Below, in pieces: positions 35,952-48,500 of a stretch of 60,000 nt of DNA. The DNA lies in NCBI RefSeq assembly GCF_030272615.1, contig NC_081406.1:167323521-167383520 (forward strand). The letters are read 5' to 3'. How positions within the stretch are numbered: the first letter of the stretch is position 1; the number at the start of each line of letters is the position of its first letter. The notes under the pieces were generated by a model, which saw only the letters and a program-made list of their open reading frames with translations, made no database searches and was not told the origin of the DNA. The position numbers were made by a program, and so were the translations under genes. Source of the stretch: Cryptomeria japonica (lineage: Eukaryota > Streptophyta > Pinopsida > Cupressales > Cupressaceae).

Positions 35952-38900
35952 ATGGACCCAACCTCCAACAAGAGAGGCAAGGAATTGGTCAAACTCCCCA
36001 TAACCATGAAATACCAATACCAAGGATAGGTCTACGTCTCAAAACTGGATGATCAAATCAGATGGGTAACTGACACAGAGGTGGGACACATTTAAGTTGG
36101 AGGATATCAAGGAACAAATGGATATGTCTAGACTAGAGGCACATTATAGGAGAATCAAAAGATCAAGGCTAGTGGAAGCAACTCTTTTCCCTCAATCTGT
36201 CCAAGCCCAAGAGTTCATAATGACCATAGCACAATTTTATAATGTAGACACTAGAAGGTGTATGGATGCTCAAGGAAGGAAAATAATTGATTTGTCAGCA
36301 AATATGCTAGGATTTGTTTTTGGTATTCCTTCCAGAGAGGGAGAGATGCTATTGACAATTGAGGAGGAGGCTGAAGAGGTGTGGAATAGGGACACCACCT
36401 CGTGCAAAAGACACATGAATGAAAATTGGCTTGAGGAGGAGATGAAAATAGGATTGAAGGCCAATGACATTCTAAGGGCTGATTTCAAGGAGCCGCAACG
36501 TGAATTGATTATTATGCTGAGAAAGGCCTTCAACAAGATAGATTGCCGACACTTCCACCCATGGATGTTTTATTTCATGACTACTATCCTAATTGAGAAG
36601 AAATATTTTGATTGGGCTCAGATCCTCTTAGATAACATACATAAGCAATTAATGGATGTGCACAAGATGAAGAAATTCTTCTTCAGTTCCTATGTTATCT
36701 GGGCAGCTGCTCGAGTAGGTAAATTTCCAGGGCTACAAACAGAGGGCCAACTCAGTGATGAGGAAGGGTAGAAGAAGGTGTGGGAGTATTACACACAACT
36801 CCCCCTAAGAAATGCAAAGACACATTACAAAAGAATAAAAGATGCCTTCCTTTTCTTTGTCATCATCAAGCTTATAGGTGATACAGGTTACCGAATAAGA
36901 CCAGAAGCAATGAAAATAATTAGGGAATGAGCATGTTGGTTCATTCAGAACCAATGATCCACATATATTAGGGTCAATGGATTCATGAGGAATCCCATGT
37001 TGCTCCCCAGATATTGTAATGATAGAATAATACTCCTGGAATATGTTAGGCAGATGCTCGGCCTTCAATCAGTGTTGTCTTCAAAACATAAGGTAGGGAT
37101 TGATTTTTCAGTTTCTATTGGTTACTTTTCTTCTTCTAAAATCCAAGTAGCCAAGACAACGGAGTTGGAACTCCAAGATTTAAATTTTAAAGAGTTCGAT
37201 TATGCTAGGGAATACTATGATCCATATGGTAAGCTGAAGAAAATAATGCCAAAGGCATATGAGGGGCATAAGTTTAGATTGGAGGATTTTTGGGTGAACC
37301 TCAAAGATAGTTTTGAAGTTAGGGAGAAATACTATTGTAGGCTCCCAGTACCATAAATAAGAAATTTTGAAATAGAGACCAATCTCCCTAAAGAATTGAG
37401 GGATGATGGTGATTTATTAGACCCTGTATATGAGGAACATGGCATTGATACAAAGCCTCTTTCTCCAATAAGATGGTTAGCACAAGAAGATGTAAATATA
37501 GATATAGTAACTAAGACTATCATAGAAAGAACTAAGCAATGGCTAAGTTTGAGGGTTAGGTCGAGTGCTTCAAAAGGGAAGCAAAAGGAATTTTCCTCCG
37601 GTGTTCCTCAATCACGGGTCCACAAAGAATATGCCCACAGAACAAGGTTTGGTTCCAGAAAGAACACATCAACTGACCCGGATGAAGTTGTAGAACCCAA
37701 GCAAAGTACTGAGGAACTTTTGAATAAAGTCAAAGAACAAATGAAAATGTCAAAATTATTGAAAAAGGCTGCAGATTTTGAAGTGAGAGAAGGGCTAGGA
37801 GTTGTGCCATTGGCAGAGGTACATCCCATTAAGACGAAGATTGGGAAAATGCCAAGAGAGGGCACTCAAGAGGAAGGAGAATAAAGAAAAGTTGATGAAA
37901 GTGCACAACCTCCTCCTGATATGACAAATGCATCTACTTAGCTCCCGCCAACAACAACCACACAGGCTCCAATTTTGACGTCAACCACTACAATCCCTGT
38001 GATAATCCCTCCACCATCACCACCTAGTATTTTGTAGCAATATTAGAAAAATTACCTCCAATAACCACAATAGTGACTCCAACTGTTGAAAAGGTAATTG
38101 CTCATAATATTGAATCTGATTTAGACCAGGAGAGTGAGAAACCTATGGAGCAATTGGTGTAGGGAATGGCCAAGAAGAAGAAAGAAAATAAGTCCATTAG
38201 GCTCAAGAAACAAATATCGGTTGACCCCATGGAAATTGACAAACAAGGTTCATCGATGGAGCAACCACTTGAGGGAGAAATAATACATGATGAATCTAAA
38301 GATTCACAAGATGAAAGATTGGTCTTAACCCTAGAAGACCAAGAGAATATGTTAAAAGAAATAGTTTCTCGAGAAGAATTGCAAGAAACAGATATAAATG
38401 AAGAAGGTAAAGAGTTTGAAAAAGAGGTAAGTGATAAGCTTGGAGAGTTGTACAAACAACAACAGTTAAATGTTGATGCTTCTCTCCAAGGAAACCTGGC
38501 TCAACAAGTTGCTTTAGCCCAAGGACTTCAAGGTCCCAAGCCAACTGATGAAGAGGAGAAGAATGAGGCAGAGGATCAATCAAAGGTACATGTGGTGACT
38601 GCTGATGTTGTGTCACATGAAGGTGATAAGGATAAGGACACACCACAATGGCTAAGTTTCACCTTCGAGAAGAAGAAGAAAATAACATTGACAAAGGTCA
38701 CATTACAATAGGCCATCACTGAAGAACCACATAAAATGAAGAAGACTAAAACCATACATCATTTTTCAAGAACGGGTTATAGTGAGGTGATTGCCGATGT
38801 AGAAGTTCCAACGCAAGTTGAAGGTCAAGATTCCCCAAAACACCAAGTGTCATGGGTCAGATTGGGTAAATAGACCAAGTGGGGAGAGCTAGATACGTTG

Positions 38901-39788
38901 GAACTTGCTACTAGTGTCATTAGGGGCCGAATATAAAAGGAGCACATCTCCCACTCAAAGGTCAAGGCACAACTAGAACAATATAAACAACTATTGGTAG
39001 AGATGGGTAAGCCCCTAGATTTATGTATAGATGACAACCTGCCTTCAACCTCATCACTCCCATAAGGAGATATAAAAGCATTGGTTGAAGTGAGACAAAT
39101 GGCAGCTACAACAAAGGCATGGGCACAAACAAATGCCTTTAAAATTAGATTATTTTTGCAAAACACCATGAGAGAATATGAAAAGGCCATGCAGGTTGGA
39201 GAAGTGTTAGCTTCATATTCTCAATAGTGGGAGAAAAAGTTCAACATTTTTGGTAAACAATGTCAAGTTTTGAATGAAGTTGTGAGTCTCGGGGAAGAGG
39301 TTATAATAAAAGAAGACCTCTTAGGCGGAGATAGTTGTGAAAATTTTCAATCCTACATATACATTTTTGAGTTGAAGATTGAAATGCTTCAACAATATGA
39401 GAAGGATATAATGGGTATCCGGTCTCCCCTTCTTAGTTCAATAAAAAACTATGATAAGTTTGTAGAGCAGTTATTAGGAGTTTTTGGGCTTGGTGTACCT
39501 AGTACCGGACATATGGAGGAAGACAATGTATTCCATCAATGGGATGCATATGAGGCACATTATTTTGTAGCTCCTACTCAGTTTGATGTGGCATTAATGG
39601 ATATGTATACATATTTAATAACTCAGTGTCAACAGGCTGCGAAGAGAATAGAAAAGTTGGAATGTAGAAGGAAGAATGCAGAGGAGATTTTGAAGAAATG
39701 CAAGTTTAAGATCCAACATGTTGCTAACCCTCCTGCTGAAGTAATTGCATGTATCATTAGCAACTACAAGTCCTATAAAAAGAAGTGA
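35952..39788 (+). pseudogene. Decayed ORF of about 1280 codons, unknown transposon-like protein
   Basis: It starts MDPTSNKRGKELVKL at 35952, shifts frame near 36090, runs in one frame to about 38030, then in another to 39788. At least eight in-frame stops occur (for example at 36769, 36928, 37354, 38160 and 38709), and most are one transition from CAG, CAA or CGA. The N-terminal 250 codons look globular (FVFGIPSREGEM, then CRHFHPWMFYFMTTILIEKK). They recall the 'putative plant transposon protein' type, but this is a weak impression. A Pro/Thr-rich stretch (about 37900-38030) and a charged, coiled-coil region follow. The end is helical (ECRRKNAEEILKKCKFKIQH). No protease, integrase or polymerase motif is seen. 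It resembles the unknown ORF at 640-4127 in layout and in one short segment. Confidence 0.5.
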
Positions 39789-40949
39789 AAGATAAACATA
39801 TGATTGCTGATGATATCATGAATTTTTGAAGGAATTTTGCATAGCACTATACTGGGACTTCAACTGCACCTCCAACTTTCACTTTAGTTTTTGAGAAAAT
39901 TTTGCATGATTACAAAAGCTTGCCTCATGCAACATCATTTTCGTAGTGCTCACCCAGTCCCAGTTTTATAATTGTTAACTGGAGTCCAAGGCAAAGACTT
40001 GCAAGTCAACTATGACTCCTTGCTTTTTGAAGCTTAGTTTAGATAGATTTATTTCCTAGAAAGTAGGGCATGAAAATATATAAGTTAGATTTTTTGGTTC
40101 ATTGTAAGGGTCCACAAATTGACGATTTTAGGCCCACTTAGAGATTTTAGATTATTTTATGTAGATTGTTATGGACTTGAGTAATTTTTGTGGTACATTC
40201 TTTGGAGTTAATACAAGAAGCAACTTATAGATTGCCTGATCTATGCATGTGTTTTAAGAATTCATTCTTTGCAATTTGGTAATGTCTATTTTTTGAAATC
40301 AACAACTTATTTTGGTCTTATGTTTTATTGCTTTATGAATCATATTGCTCATGTAAGTGGTGTATGAGAATTAATGTGGTAGAATGATATTGTGGTGATA
40401 TTCTTTCCATGAATTTGTGAGGTTGCATGACTTTGCATGTTTATTGGAGGTCCCTTATTGAATGCTGGTTTGGATAATATTGATGATTTTTGGATTGCAG
40501 GGTACTAATTGAGTAGTTCATTAAGTTGTTATTGAATTAATTTCATTGTTATTTTCTTGTTTCCCTATCTTTTGCAATTTATTTCCAAGCGAATCTTAAA
40601 TCATAAAATATAAAAAAGAAGAAGTTAAGTTATTGAAAATTATTGGTATTTAGTTTCAACCAGCAGGCCCCTTAACAAGTACAACCACATCAACCATTGA
40701 GATGCCCATCACCATCGAGACCTGACTATAGAGACCTTGGAGTGATTGGTTCCTCAGAACTTATCACTTTTCAAGAGAGGTGGTGAGTGTTCACATTAGC
40801 TACCTGATTGTTGGTGAGAGTGTCAAAACACCCGTCAACATAACCAACATTATTTTGTTTACCATTTGATTTGTTAGATCATTAATATTTTAGGTTACAT
40901 AGTAATATTCATGTTTATTGTTGTGAATATATAAGGCCCTAGGATTAAT

Positions 40950-40953
<4 letters not shown>
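39789..40953. other. Sequence without genes downstream of the unknown ORF
   Basis: Probable 3' region of the preceding element. I see no polypurine tract or LTR that matches 34850-35950, so the element is likely truncated. No open frame of note. Confidence 0.4.

Positions 40954-41028
<75 letters not shown>
40954..41028. repeat. (TA)n microsatellite, left part, split by the Tat element
   Basis: A TA run of about 75 bp ends exactly where the Tat-clade LTR begins. The run resumes at 57117 on the other side, so the element inserted inside the microsatellite. Confidence 0.9.
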
Positions 41029-41034
<6 letters not shown>

Positions 41035-42863
41035 CACATAAATCTGTCCACTTAATTAAATGAATACTTAGTATTTATTTGATTATTTAACCATCAATTA
41101 ATAATTAATTAAAATAATATTTAATTAATTCATCTTAACCCTATTCTCCTATTAATTAAATAAATTATTCAATTTATTTGATTTAATTCACTTAACCAAA
41201 TTCAGACTATTAATTAAATAAATAAATCATATTTATTTAATTAAATCTTCTCTCACATTTAAATAAATTAATATTTATTTAAAACCCCCAAAATCCCACC
41301 TCTCACATTTAAATAAATAAATCATTTATTTAAATCACCTTTATCCTCCACCCACTTGTATTTTCCTACAAAAGCAAGTTGCACAATTATTTTAAATAAA
41401 TAATTTATTTAAAACACCTTTATCCTCCACCCACTTGTATTTTCCTACAAAAGCAAGTTGCACAACTATTTTAAATAAATTATTTATTTAAAATCCTATT
41501 TATCCTCACCCACTTGAAACCTTTAATGGTTTCCCTTAAAGTAGTCAAACTTGATGGCTTTAAAGTCTTCAAACTTGATGGCTTCCTTCTATAGTCTTCT
41601 TAAGACTTTAATGGTTTTCCTTAAAGTCTTCAAGCCTTTAATGGTTTCCCTCAAAGTCTTCAAGCATTTTAAATGCTTTATCTTCCTTTTTCTCATTTAA
41701 ATAAATTAATATTTTTTAAATATTTATCCAAATGCAACTTACACCATTTAATTGAAATAAATGATTTTATTTTAATTGAAAATACCAAAATTTCTCCCAC
41801 TTGCATTTTCCTACAAAATCCACTTGCATGCCTAAACCCCTTCTAAATTCTTCTAAACCCTTCCTAATTAGCCTAATCCATCCCCTAAATATTGTCACAT
41901 TCCTAAGCAAATTGGAGTCACTTCTCAAAGACTCCAAAGTCTTTGAAAAGCAATTAATGCTTTGTGTGTTCAACAAATTAACCCTCAAAGTCTTGGATAA
42001 CCTTTGAAAGCTTCCAACCTTCAACCACTAAATGGCTCAAAGTCTTGGATAACATTTGGGTTGAATTAACCATTAATGGTTAATTCAACCCTCCCACATG
42101 GTTAAAACATTTGTTTTGACTCAACCTCTACCCAACCCAAAGGTCTCATCAGGCCATTAATGCTTTGACCATGATTATCTCTTAAACATTTGCACAAAGG
42201 TTTATCCTTGGATTAACTCTTAATCCAATGGGTAATCTTAATTTAGACTTGACCCTTACCTTCTAGATAACCATGAGGTCTTCTCAGGCCTTTAATGCCT
42301 CCAACCTCTTCTCTCAACCCAATCCTATGTTGAAACTTGTCACCATTTTATTGGTGCCAATTGTGCACATGGATCCCCAACTTTCAATCCTAACCCTTGT
42401 TAAGATTGCTCAATCTTAACCCTTCATTTCCCCATTTCTTCTATAAATAGAACCCTTCTCCTCAAGCAAAAGAGAAGCATTTTAGAGTATTGTTGTTATA
42501 CTGGCATTAGCATAGAGCTTTTTCATAGCATCACTATCTACTCTAGCATAGTATTTAGCTTTTCATTTCATATTTGAAGCTTAGTATTAAATCTCAATCC
42601 TCCATAAGCATCCATAGTGCAAAAAGCTGCTGAGAGCTACACTCATTTGGGACTTGGAGAGGAGAGGAACAAGGGAGGAGCAACTATGAGCATCTTGATT
42701 AGCTATTTCATTTTATGTTTATATGCTTTCTATTTCATGCTTAATATCTCTCTTGATATGCCTGTTTAGGATAATCTTTTGTTGCTAACACTAACGTTTG
42801 TTTCTTGTGCTCTTGTGTGTGTTGCCATCAAACAGATTTTCTAATCCTTTTTGCAGAGCATCA
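41029..42863 (+). mobile_element. 5' LTR of the Tat-clade element
   Basis: It runs from TGTAGTCACATAAATC to GCAGAGCATCA (1835 bp). The first 700 bp are rich in 'ttatttaaataa'-type repeats with two copies of a 'cacccacttgtattttcc' block. A promoter TATA (CTATAAATAG) is at 42441-42450. Short frames inside (41767-42024, minus) recur in the 3' LTR only because the LTR is duplicated. Confidence 0.95.
42441..42450 (+). promoter_or_regulatory. TATA box of the 5' LTR
   Basis: CTATAAATAG lies about 410 bp before the LTR end, after an AT-rich and then pyrimidine-rich stretch. It is the best TATA match in the LTR and would start the genomic RNA. The copy in the 3' LTR is at 56694-56703. Confidence 0.7.
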
Positions 42864-42865
42864 TT

Positions 42866-42885
42866 TGGTGAACCCGACGTGAATC
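42866..42885 (+). promoter_or_regulatory. Primer-binding site, apparently for tRNA-Trp
   Basis: TGGTGAACCCGACGTGAATC begins two bases after the 5' LTR. As I recall the plant tRNA-Trp (CCA) 3' end, its complement matches this stretch over about 20 nt including the CCA. The identity of the tRNA is from memory and should be checked. Most plant LTR elements use other tRNAs. Confidence 0.65.
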
Positions 42886-45598
42886 CAAACACCAAAAAGA
42901 TCAATTTTTTTTTTTTTTTTTTTTAACCAATAACATGTTTGAATGTTGAAAATGTCACACAGGTTGCGATTTTGACACTGTTTTGGTGCGTTTGGCATTA
43001 TTTTGGCGCTATTCACCCTGTTTCAGTGCTTTTCCCTTCTTTGTCTTTCCCTTTCTTTTAGTACGTTTGTGTTAAATAGTGCCTCTGTTCAAACGCAGAC
43101 TAGCGCTATTGTAACAAAACGTTGTACAAATCACTTTGTAACCAAAAAAAAATAAAAAACCAAAAAAAAATAAAAATTTAGGCTTGTAGAAGCCCACCAA
43201 ATAGGCGGATTTTACTAACTATTTTTCTCTTTTGTGCAGATTTAAATTAGATTAAAGAGTAGATTTATATTTTTTTTACTAACTTGTTTTTGAAGTTGGT
43301 TTTAAAAATGAATTCACTTTTTATTTTGGTTTAAAATTAACTTCACATTTCAAATTTGGGCTTTTGAAAAAGAATCACACATTTGTTTGGGGCTCTTAAA
43401 AAGAATTTCATTGTTCAAAGGTAAAAAGAACCACAAACTTATACAAAAACAACTTTTTTTTTTTTTTTTTTTTTGCAAGTTAGAAAACAAACTTCGTTTT
43501 GGTGCTTAAAATCAACAAGGCAAATTTTATTTCTTGCATCAAGATAAAACTCACAATCCACACTTCCATTTTTGGTGCAAATAAAATTCACAATCAACTT
43601 GTCTCATTTTCAAAGCAATTTTACTTCATGCAAACGTGTTTTTCATTAAGTTGACCAGGATTTTCAAATTCTAGTTTACTCAAACAATTGCCTTTGAAAA
43701 TTAAAAAGAACACCATGATTGTTGGAGCAACATCTCCAAATAGTTAGATCACATTGCAATGATAGATTAAAAAGAACAAGTGTTTTTCGTGCTTGGCACA
43801 CTTGTGCAAAGAGTTGGTCGAGTGGTCCTACCTCTAACACACACTATCCTCTCCCTTGGCTCTCGTGGTCCTAGGTGCAAGAGAAAAGTGTTAGTAACAC
43901 TCAAATTTTATCTTTTTAAGAGAGGCCTGCCAAGGGATCGATACTCTTGGGAACGACCTTGAGCGGTAAATCCTTCGAGCCGCTATAGAAATCAGGTGTG
44001 AGCGAAAGCTGTAGCCTTGGGTATAGCTGTTCCTACAGTGTAACTGGCCGAAAGGACAAATGGGCCCCACCACCAGTTACAAGGCTCTTAAGTGAGTCAC
44101 TACAGAATGAACTTATGTCCAAAAACATCGAACATGACTAAACACCTTTAAGTAGTAGCCCACCTGTTCTATTGATTGAGGATATTTGAGGTATAATTTA
44201 GTGCAAGAGCATAGATGGTTTTGCTCCCAAGATACTCACCATACATATTTCCTTGAGTAGAAACATAGCTTTTTGAAAAGTCACTTGTGGCTTGATAAAA
44301 GTGGTGACTCCCCCATCATAGGGATCATCTATTTGTTATGCTCGTGCAAGACTTAGTATATCACATCCTTACCTGCCACGGCGGGATTCATAAGGTATGT
44401 AGTACCAAAGTCGAAGAAATATCAAGATGTGGGCTAAATTTATCACAACTGGCCATTTGACCTTAGGGATAAAAAGTGTTTGAAGTGTGTTCGTTTTACA
44501 GACCTAGTGCGAATTGAGCCGACTTCAGGCTTTGGAAATACAACTTAAAATAAATCTAAAGGAAGGGTCAAAAACAAGTCCAAGGATTGGGTTGATCTAG
44601 ACCCATACTCATTTGTGCCTTTGAGGCTACAATCTTGTGTTTGTGTGCTTGCTTTGTTTTCTTGTCAAAGAAAAATCAGAAAATCAATCCCAAAAACAAA
44701 GTATTCATCCAACATCTGTCAACACAACCAAAAATACCAAAAACAAAGTGCAAACAAACAAAGAGTCAAAAATTTATGACCATTCTTCACATCTTGCGAA
44801 AGAAGAAGTGTCATCAGAGTATCACCTTGAAAAGGAGACCACTAAGCTCAAAGGCTTTAATCAAAAGGAGGAAATTCTTCTATATCAATCGACAAATCTT
44901 TGTCTCCCATAGAGTCTTTCTACATCGCATGCGTCTATACCTTCAAGGTAAAACAAACGAGTTTGATTCAGAATCATTGAACCGCAGAGCTTTTATGCAA
45001 TATAGAGCTCTGAGTTATCACAAAAATCAAGGAGGAAAGATTAATCCCAATTTCTTCCCAAACATCTGTATCACCTACAACACAGCTCGAGAAATGCCAC
45101 CAACGCCTGAAAGGGAAGAAGTAGAGTTTGTTCCATTTGTAACACAAAGTTTTTATTAAAGTTGAAAACAAAACATCCATCATCTCATTCATACATCATT
45201 TTTCCATCATCAATTCATCCCAAAACTCTCAAAACATTAAGAGGTTCTTGTCCCAAGATTCCTTTTTTAGATATTGCTTGAAATCAAACACATCACATCA
45301 CTTTTAGATTGTTTCTACATCTAGGATAAGCTCATCCTAAGAGACACATCTACGCAGGTTAAAACTAGTTCATGAGTGAATCCTCTCATTGCTAGGTAGT
45401 CAAAATCTGTAACACATCTCAGATTTCTCTACACCTTATCACATCCAAACTCATCAAAACAAACAAGCAATTCAAAGAAAGAATTCTGGTTACATTTACC
45501 TTTAGAGTGCTAGAGATCTACAATCCACTAATCATCCATCTTTCATCGAACAACTCATCATCATCTTCAATCAACTTCAACACAAACTTGCAAACAAA
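42886..45598 (+). other. Long untranslated leader of the Tat-clade element
   Basis: This is 2.7 kb without a convincing gene. It has T runs at 42905 and 43455. Small frames are present (for example 44635-45159, 174 codons, basic and low complexity), but they start far upstream of gag and show no domain. Long leaders before gag are usual in the Tat and Athila groups and may hold packaging signals. Confidence 0.6.
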
Positions 45599-48500
45599 AT
45601 GGCTCAAACCCGATCGCAATCAAGGCAACGAGAAATAGAAATTGAGGAAGAAGAGGACAACCTCAATGAATTTCAAGAAGCACTTGGAGGAAATGTAAAT
45701 GATGAAAACCCAAGTAGTCCCACTCCTTCAACAATCGAAAGGGTTCAGCATAACCCTCACTTTAACAGATTATTTGATGAAATACTAAGGAGCAACGCAG
45801 ATGCTCACTTCTTAAGACTTGCTCAAGAAGGAGCCAAACTCCCCTCAGACTTTGATCTTGCCCAATTAAGACAAGCATCAGAAAGACAAAGTCGCCATGA
45901 GGAGGAAAGAGGTAGAAATCACATCAGATATAACATCCCTCGAGGTAACCCACCACCTCCTCCTCCAAATGAAATGGAGATGTTGCGGCAACAAGTCGCG
46001 AATCTCGCCCAACAACTTCATAGTGGTGTTAGGACCAATCAATTCTCACTTAACGACATCTGTCCTTATCCGTTTGATAGGAATCTTTATATGCCACCCT
46101 TTCCACGCGGGTTCGAAACACCAAAATTCGAAAAATATAGAGGAAAGGGAGATCCCCGTGATCATGTCCGAGAATTTCATTCCGCTTGTCTCGAAGTCGC
46201 TTATGAGGACACATACCTAATGCGCCTTTTTCCCCAAAGCTTGGGAGGAACAACCACATCATGGTTTTCCCGACTACCAGGTGGCATAAGAACATTTGAG
46301 GAACTCATCCAGAAGTTCCTATCTCATTACTCTTATAATATTGAACGCGACATCACCATGGCTGATCTATGCAACACCAAACAAAAACCAGGTGAATTAT
46401 TCGCAGTATTCCTGCAACGATGGCGCCAAATGTCTAGCAGACGTTCTCTTCAGTTACCTGAACGAGAACTAGTGGAAATTTTCATTTCCAACTTAAACGA
46501 AGAAATGGAATTTCACCTGGATGTCAAAGACACAGACTCTTTTAACGATATGATCACCAAGGGTATAAAATGTGAAAGGGCACTCATCAAAAAAGGACTC
46601 ATCAAAATCTTTAATGAACCAAAAGATGCTCCTCGCCCGCGCTTCAATAGCGATAAACCGAACTTCTGGAACAAGAATAAGAACATCGTCAACGATGGAG
46701 TTGTGGATGCTCGGACTGTCCAAAATGCACAACCTGTGGTTCGGTTTGCAGGACAAAATCCTCCACCTCAAAATAACACAAATGTTCCTCTTAATCAAGG
46801 TCGCATCACATCTCATGATGAACCAAGACCTCGTCCACAAAAACAAAAACGCACATACACTCCCTTAGGGGAACCCATTGAAACAGTGTTGCGACAACTC
46901 CTCTCTCAAAATTTGGTCACTCTACCTAAGCTATCAAACTATGAGCCTCAAGTCAAACCAGCATGGTGGAAAGATACTGAACACTGTGAGTTCCATCAAG
47001 GAAGAGGACACAAGACAAGTAATTGTCACCGATTGAAAGATCTCATTCAAGATCTTATTGATCGAGGAGAAATTGAGATTGAAGGACATGATCCAAAAAC
47101 GACAAATAATGATCACCTGATGTTCAAGAATCCACTTCCATCACAAGATCAAAGGGGTCCTTCCACTTCCAGGCGAGGCACCGATACCACTGACTATACG
47201 CAGGCTGCGTATAACTACACTGTAAATCACCTGTATGATGCCAGTGAACAAATTGCAACCATAACCTTCAAAAATCCCACCTCAAATTGCAATGTTGTTA
47301 CACGTCGTGGCAAGGTCACCATCAAGGCAGCTCCACAAGGCACCACCTCTGTCCCGAAGCAATACAATCTTGTGGAACAATTAGACAAAACCCCTGCACT
47401 TATATCCATTTTGGAGCTTTTGCGTCTGTCACCCTCTCATAAAACAATCTTGGATCAAGCACTCCAAGAGGCGTCAGTCCCTGCAAATCTAAATACGGAC
47501 CAATTTCAAGCCATGGTTGGAAGTCTAAAGTCATCACCTTGTCTCACTTTTTCTGAAAGTGACAACTCTTCCTTCCAGCAACCTCATAACGCCTCACTCC
47601 ACATTGAAGGCTTCGTCAACCAACACAGGATCAAGCGAGTCTTGATCGATAATGGAGCAGGCCTAAACATTTGCACACTACAGTTGGTCACAGCATTGGG
47701 ATATGCAATAGAATCAGTGGATCCTCGTAAGAAGATCACCATCAAGGCCTATGATGATGCAGAGCGTTCATCCAAAGGAGCTGTGGTACTACCAATCCGA
47801 GTGGGCCCTGTGGTAAAGCATATCATTTGTCAGGTTCTGGACCTTCCTCTGCCATATAATCTATTATTAGGGAGACCTTGGATACATGCCATGCAAGCCG
47901 TTCCATCTACCTACCATCAATGTATCAAGTTCCCACATAACGGTGCAGAGATCACAATCCTGGGCGACGCAAATCCCTTTGCATTTTGCAATAATATCAG
48001 CCATCAACCAGAAATTACTGTTCCTAATAATAGGGAAGCCATTTCCTCCACATCATATGTAAATCCCGCCTCTCTTGCTAGTTCAAACACCCCTATACCC
48101 AAGCAAGAAAAGCTTAAGATGAAAATCGCAGAGGAAGGTCCTGGAGAATACAACTTGAGTCAGCTCTTTTGTGTTGGACAAATGCCCACTTCTCCTAGAA
48201 CACATGGTAAACCACAGCAGTTGCTCCAGCAACCACTAATCACGCCTCCATGTGCCTTAATGCCTTTCATTCTTGGAAAGAGTCAAGAGGAAGAAACACA
48301 AGATGAGGACCTAGCGGACTGGATCTATAAAGATCCCATCACCACTGACAAACCGCAAGTTACACTTCCTACGGAACAATATGGCAAAGGCCTCCTCATT
48401 ATGCAAAGAATGGGATATGATGGTCAGAGTGCTTTGGGATACTGCAAACAAGGACGACACGAACCTCTACTACCAGAATTCAAGCCCAAAGGTAATACAA

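Noticed and set aside
41767-42024. Minus-strand frame of 85 codons repeated exactly at 56020-56277
   Set aside because: The exact repeat is due to LTR duplication of a young element; no domain and no start context.
44635-45159. 174-codon frame in the leader before gag
   Set aside because: Low-complexity basic sequence in an untranslated leader, overlapped by another open frame; no domain seen.
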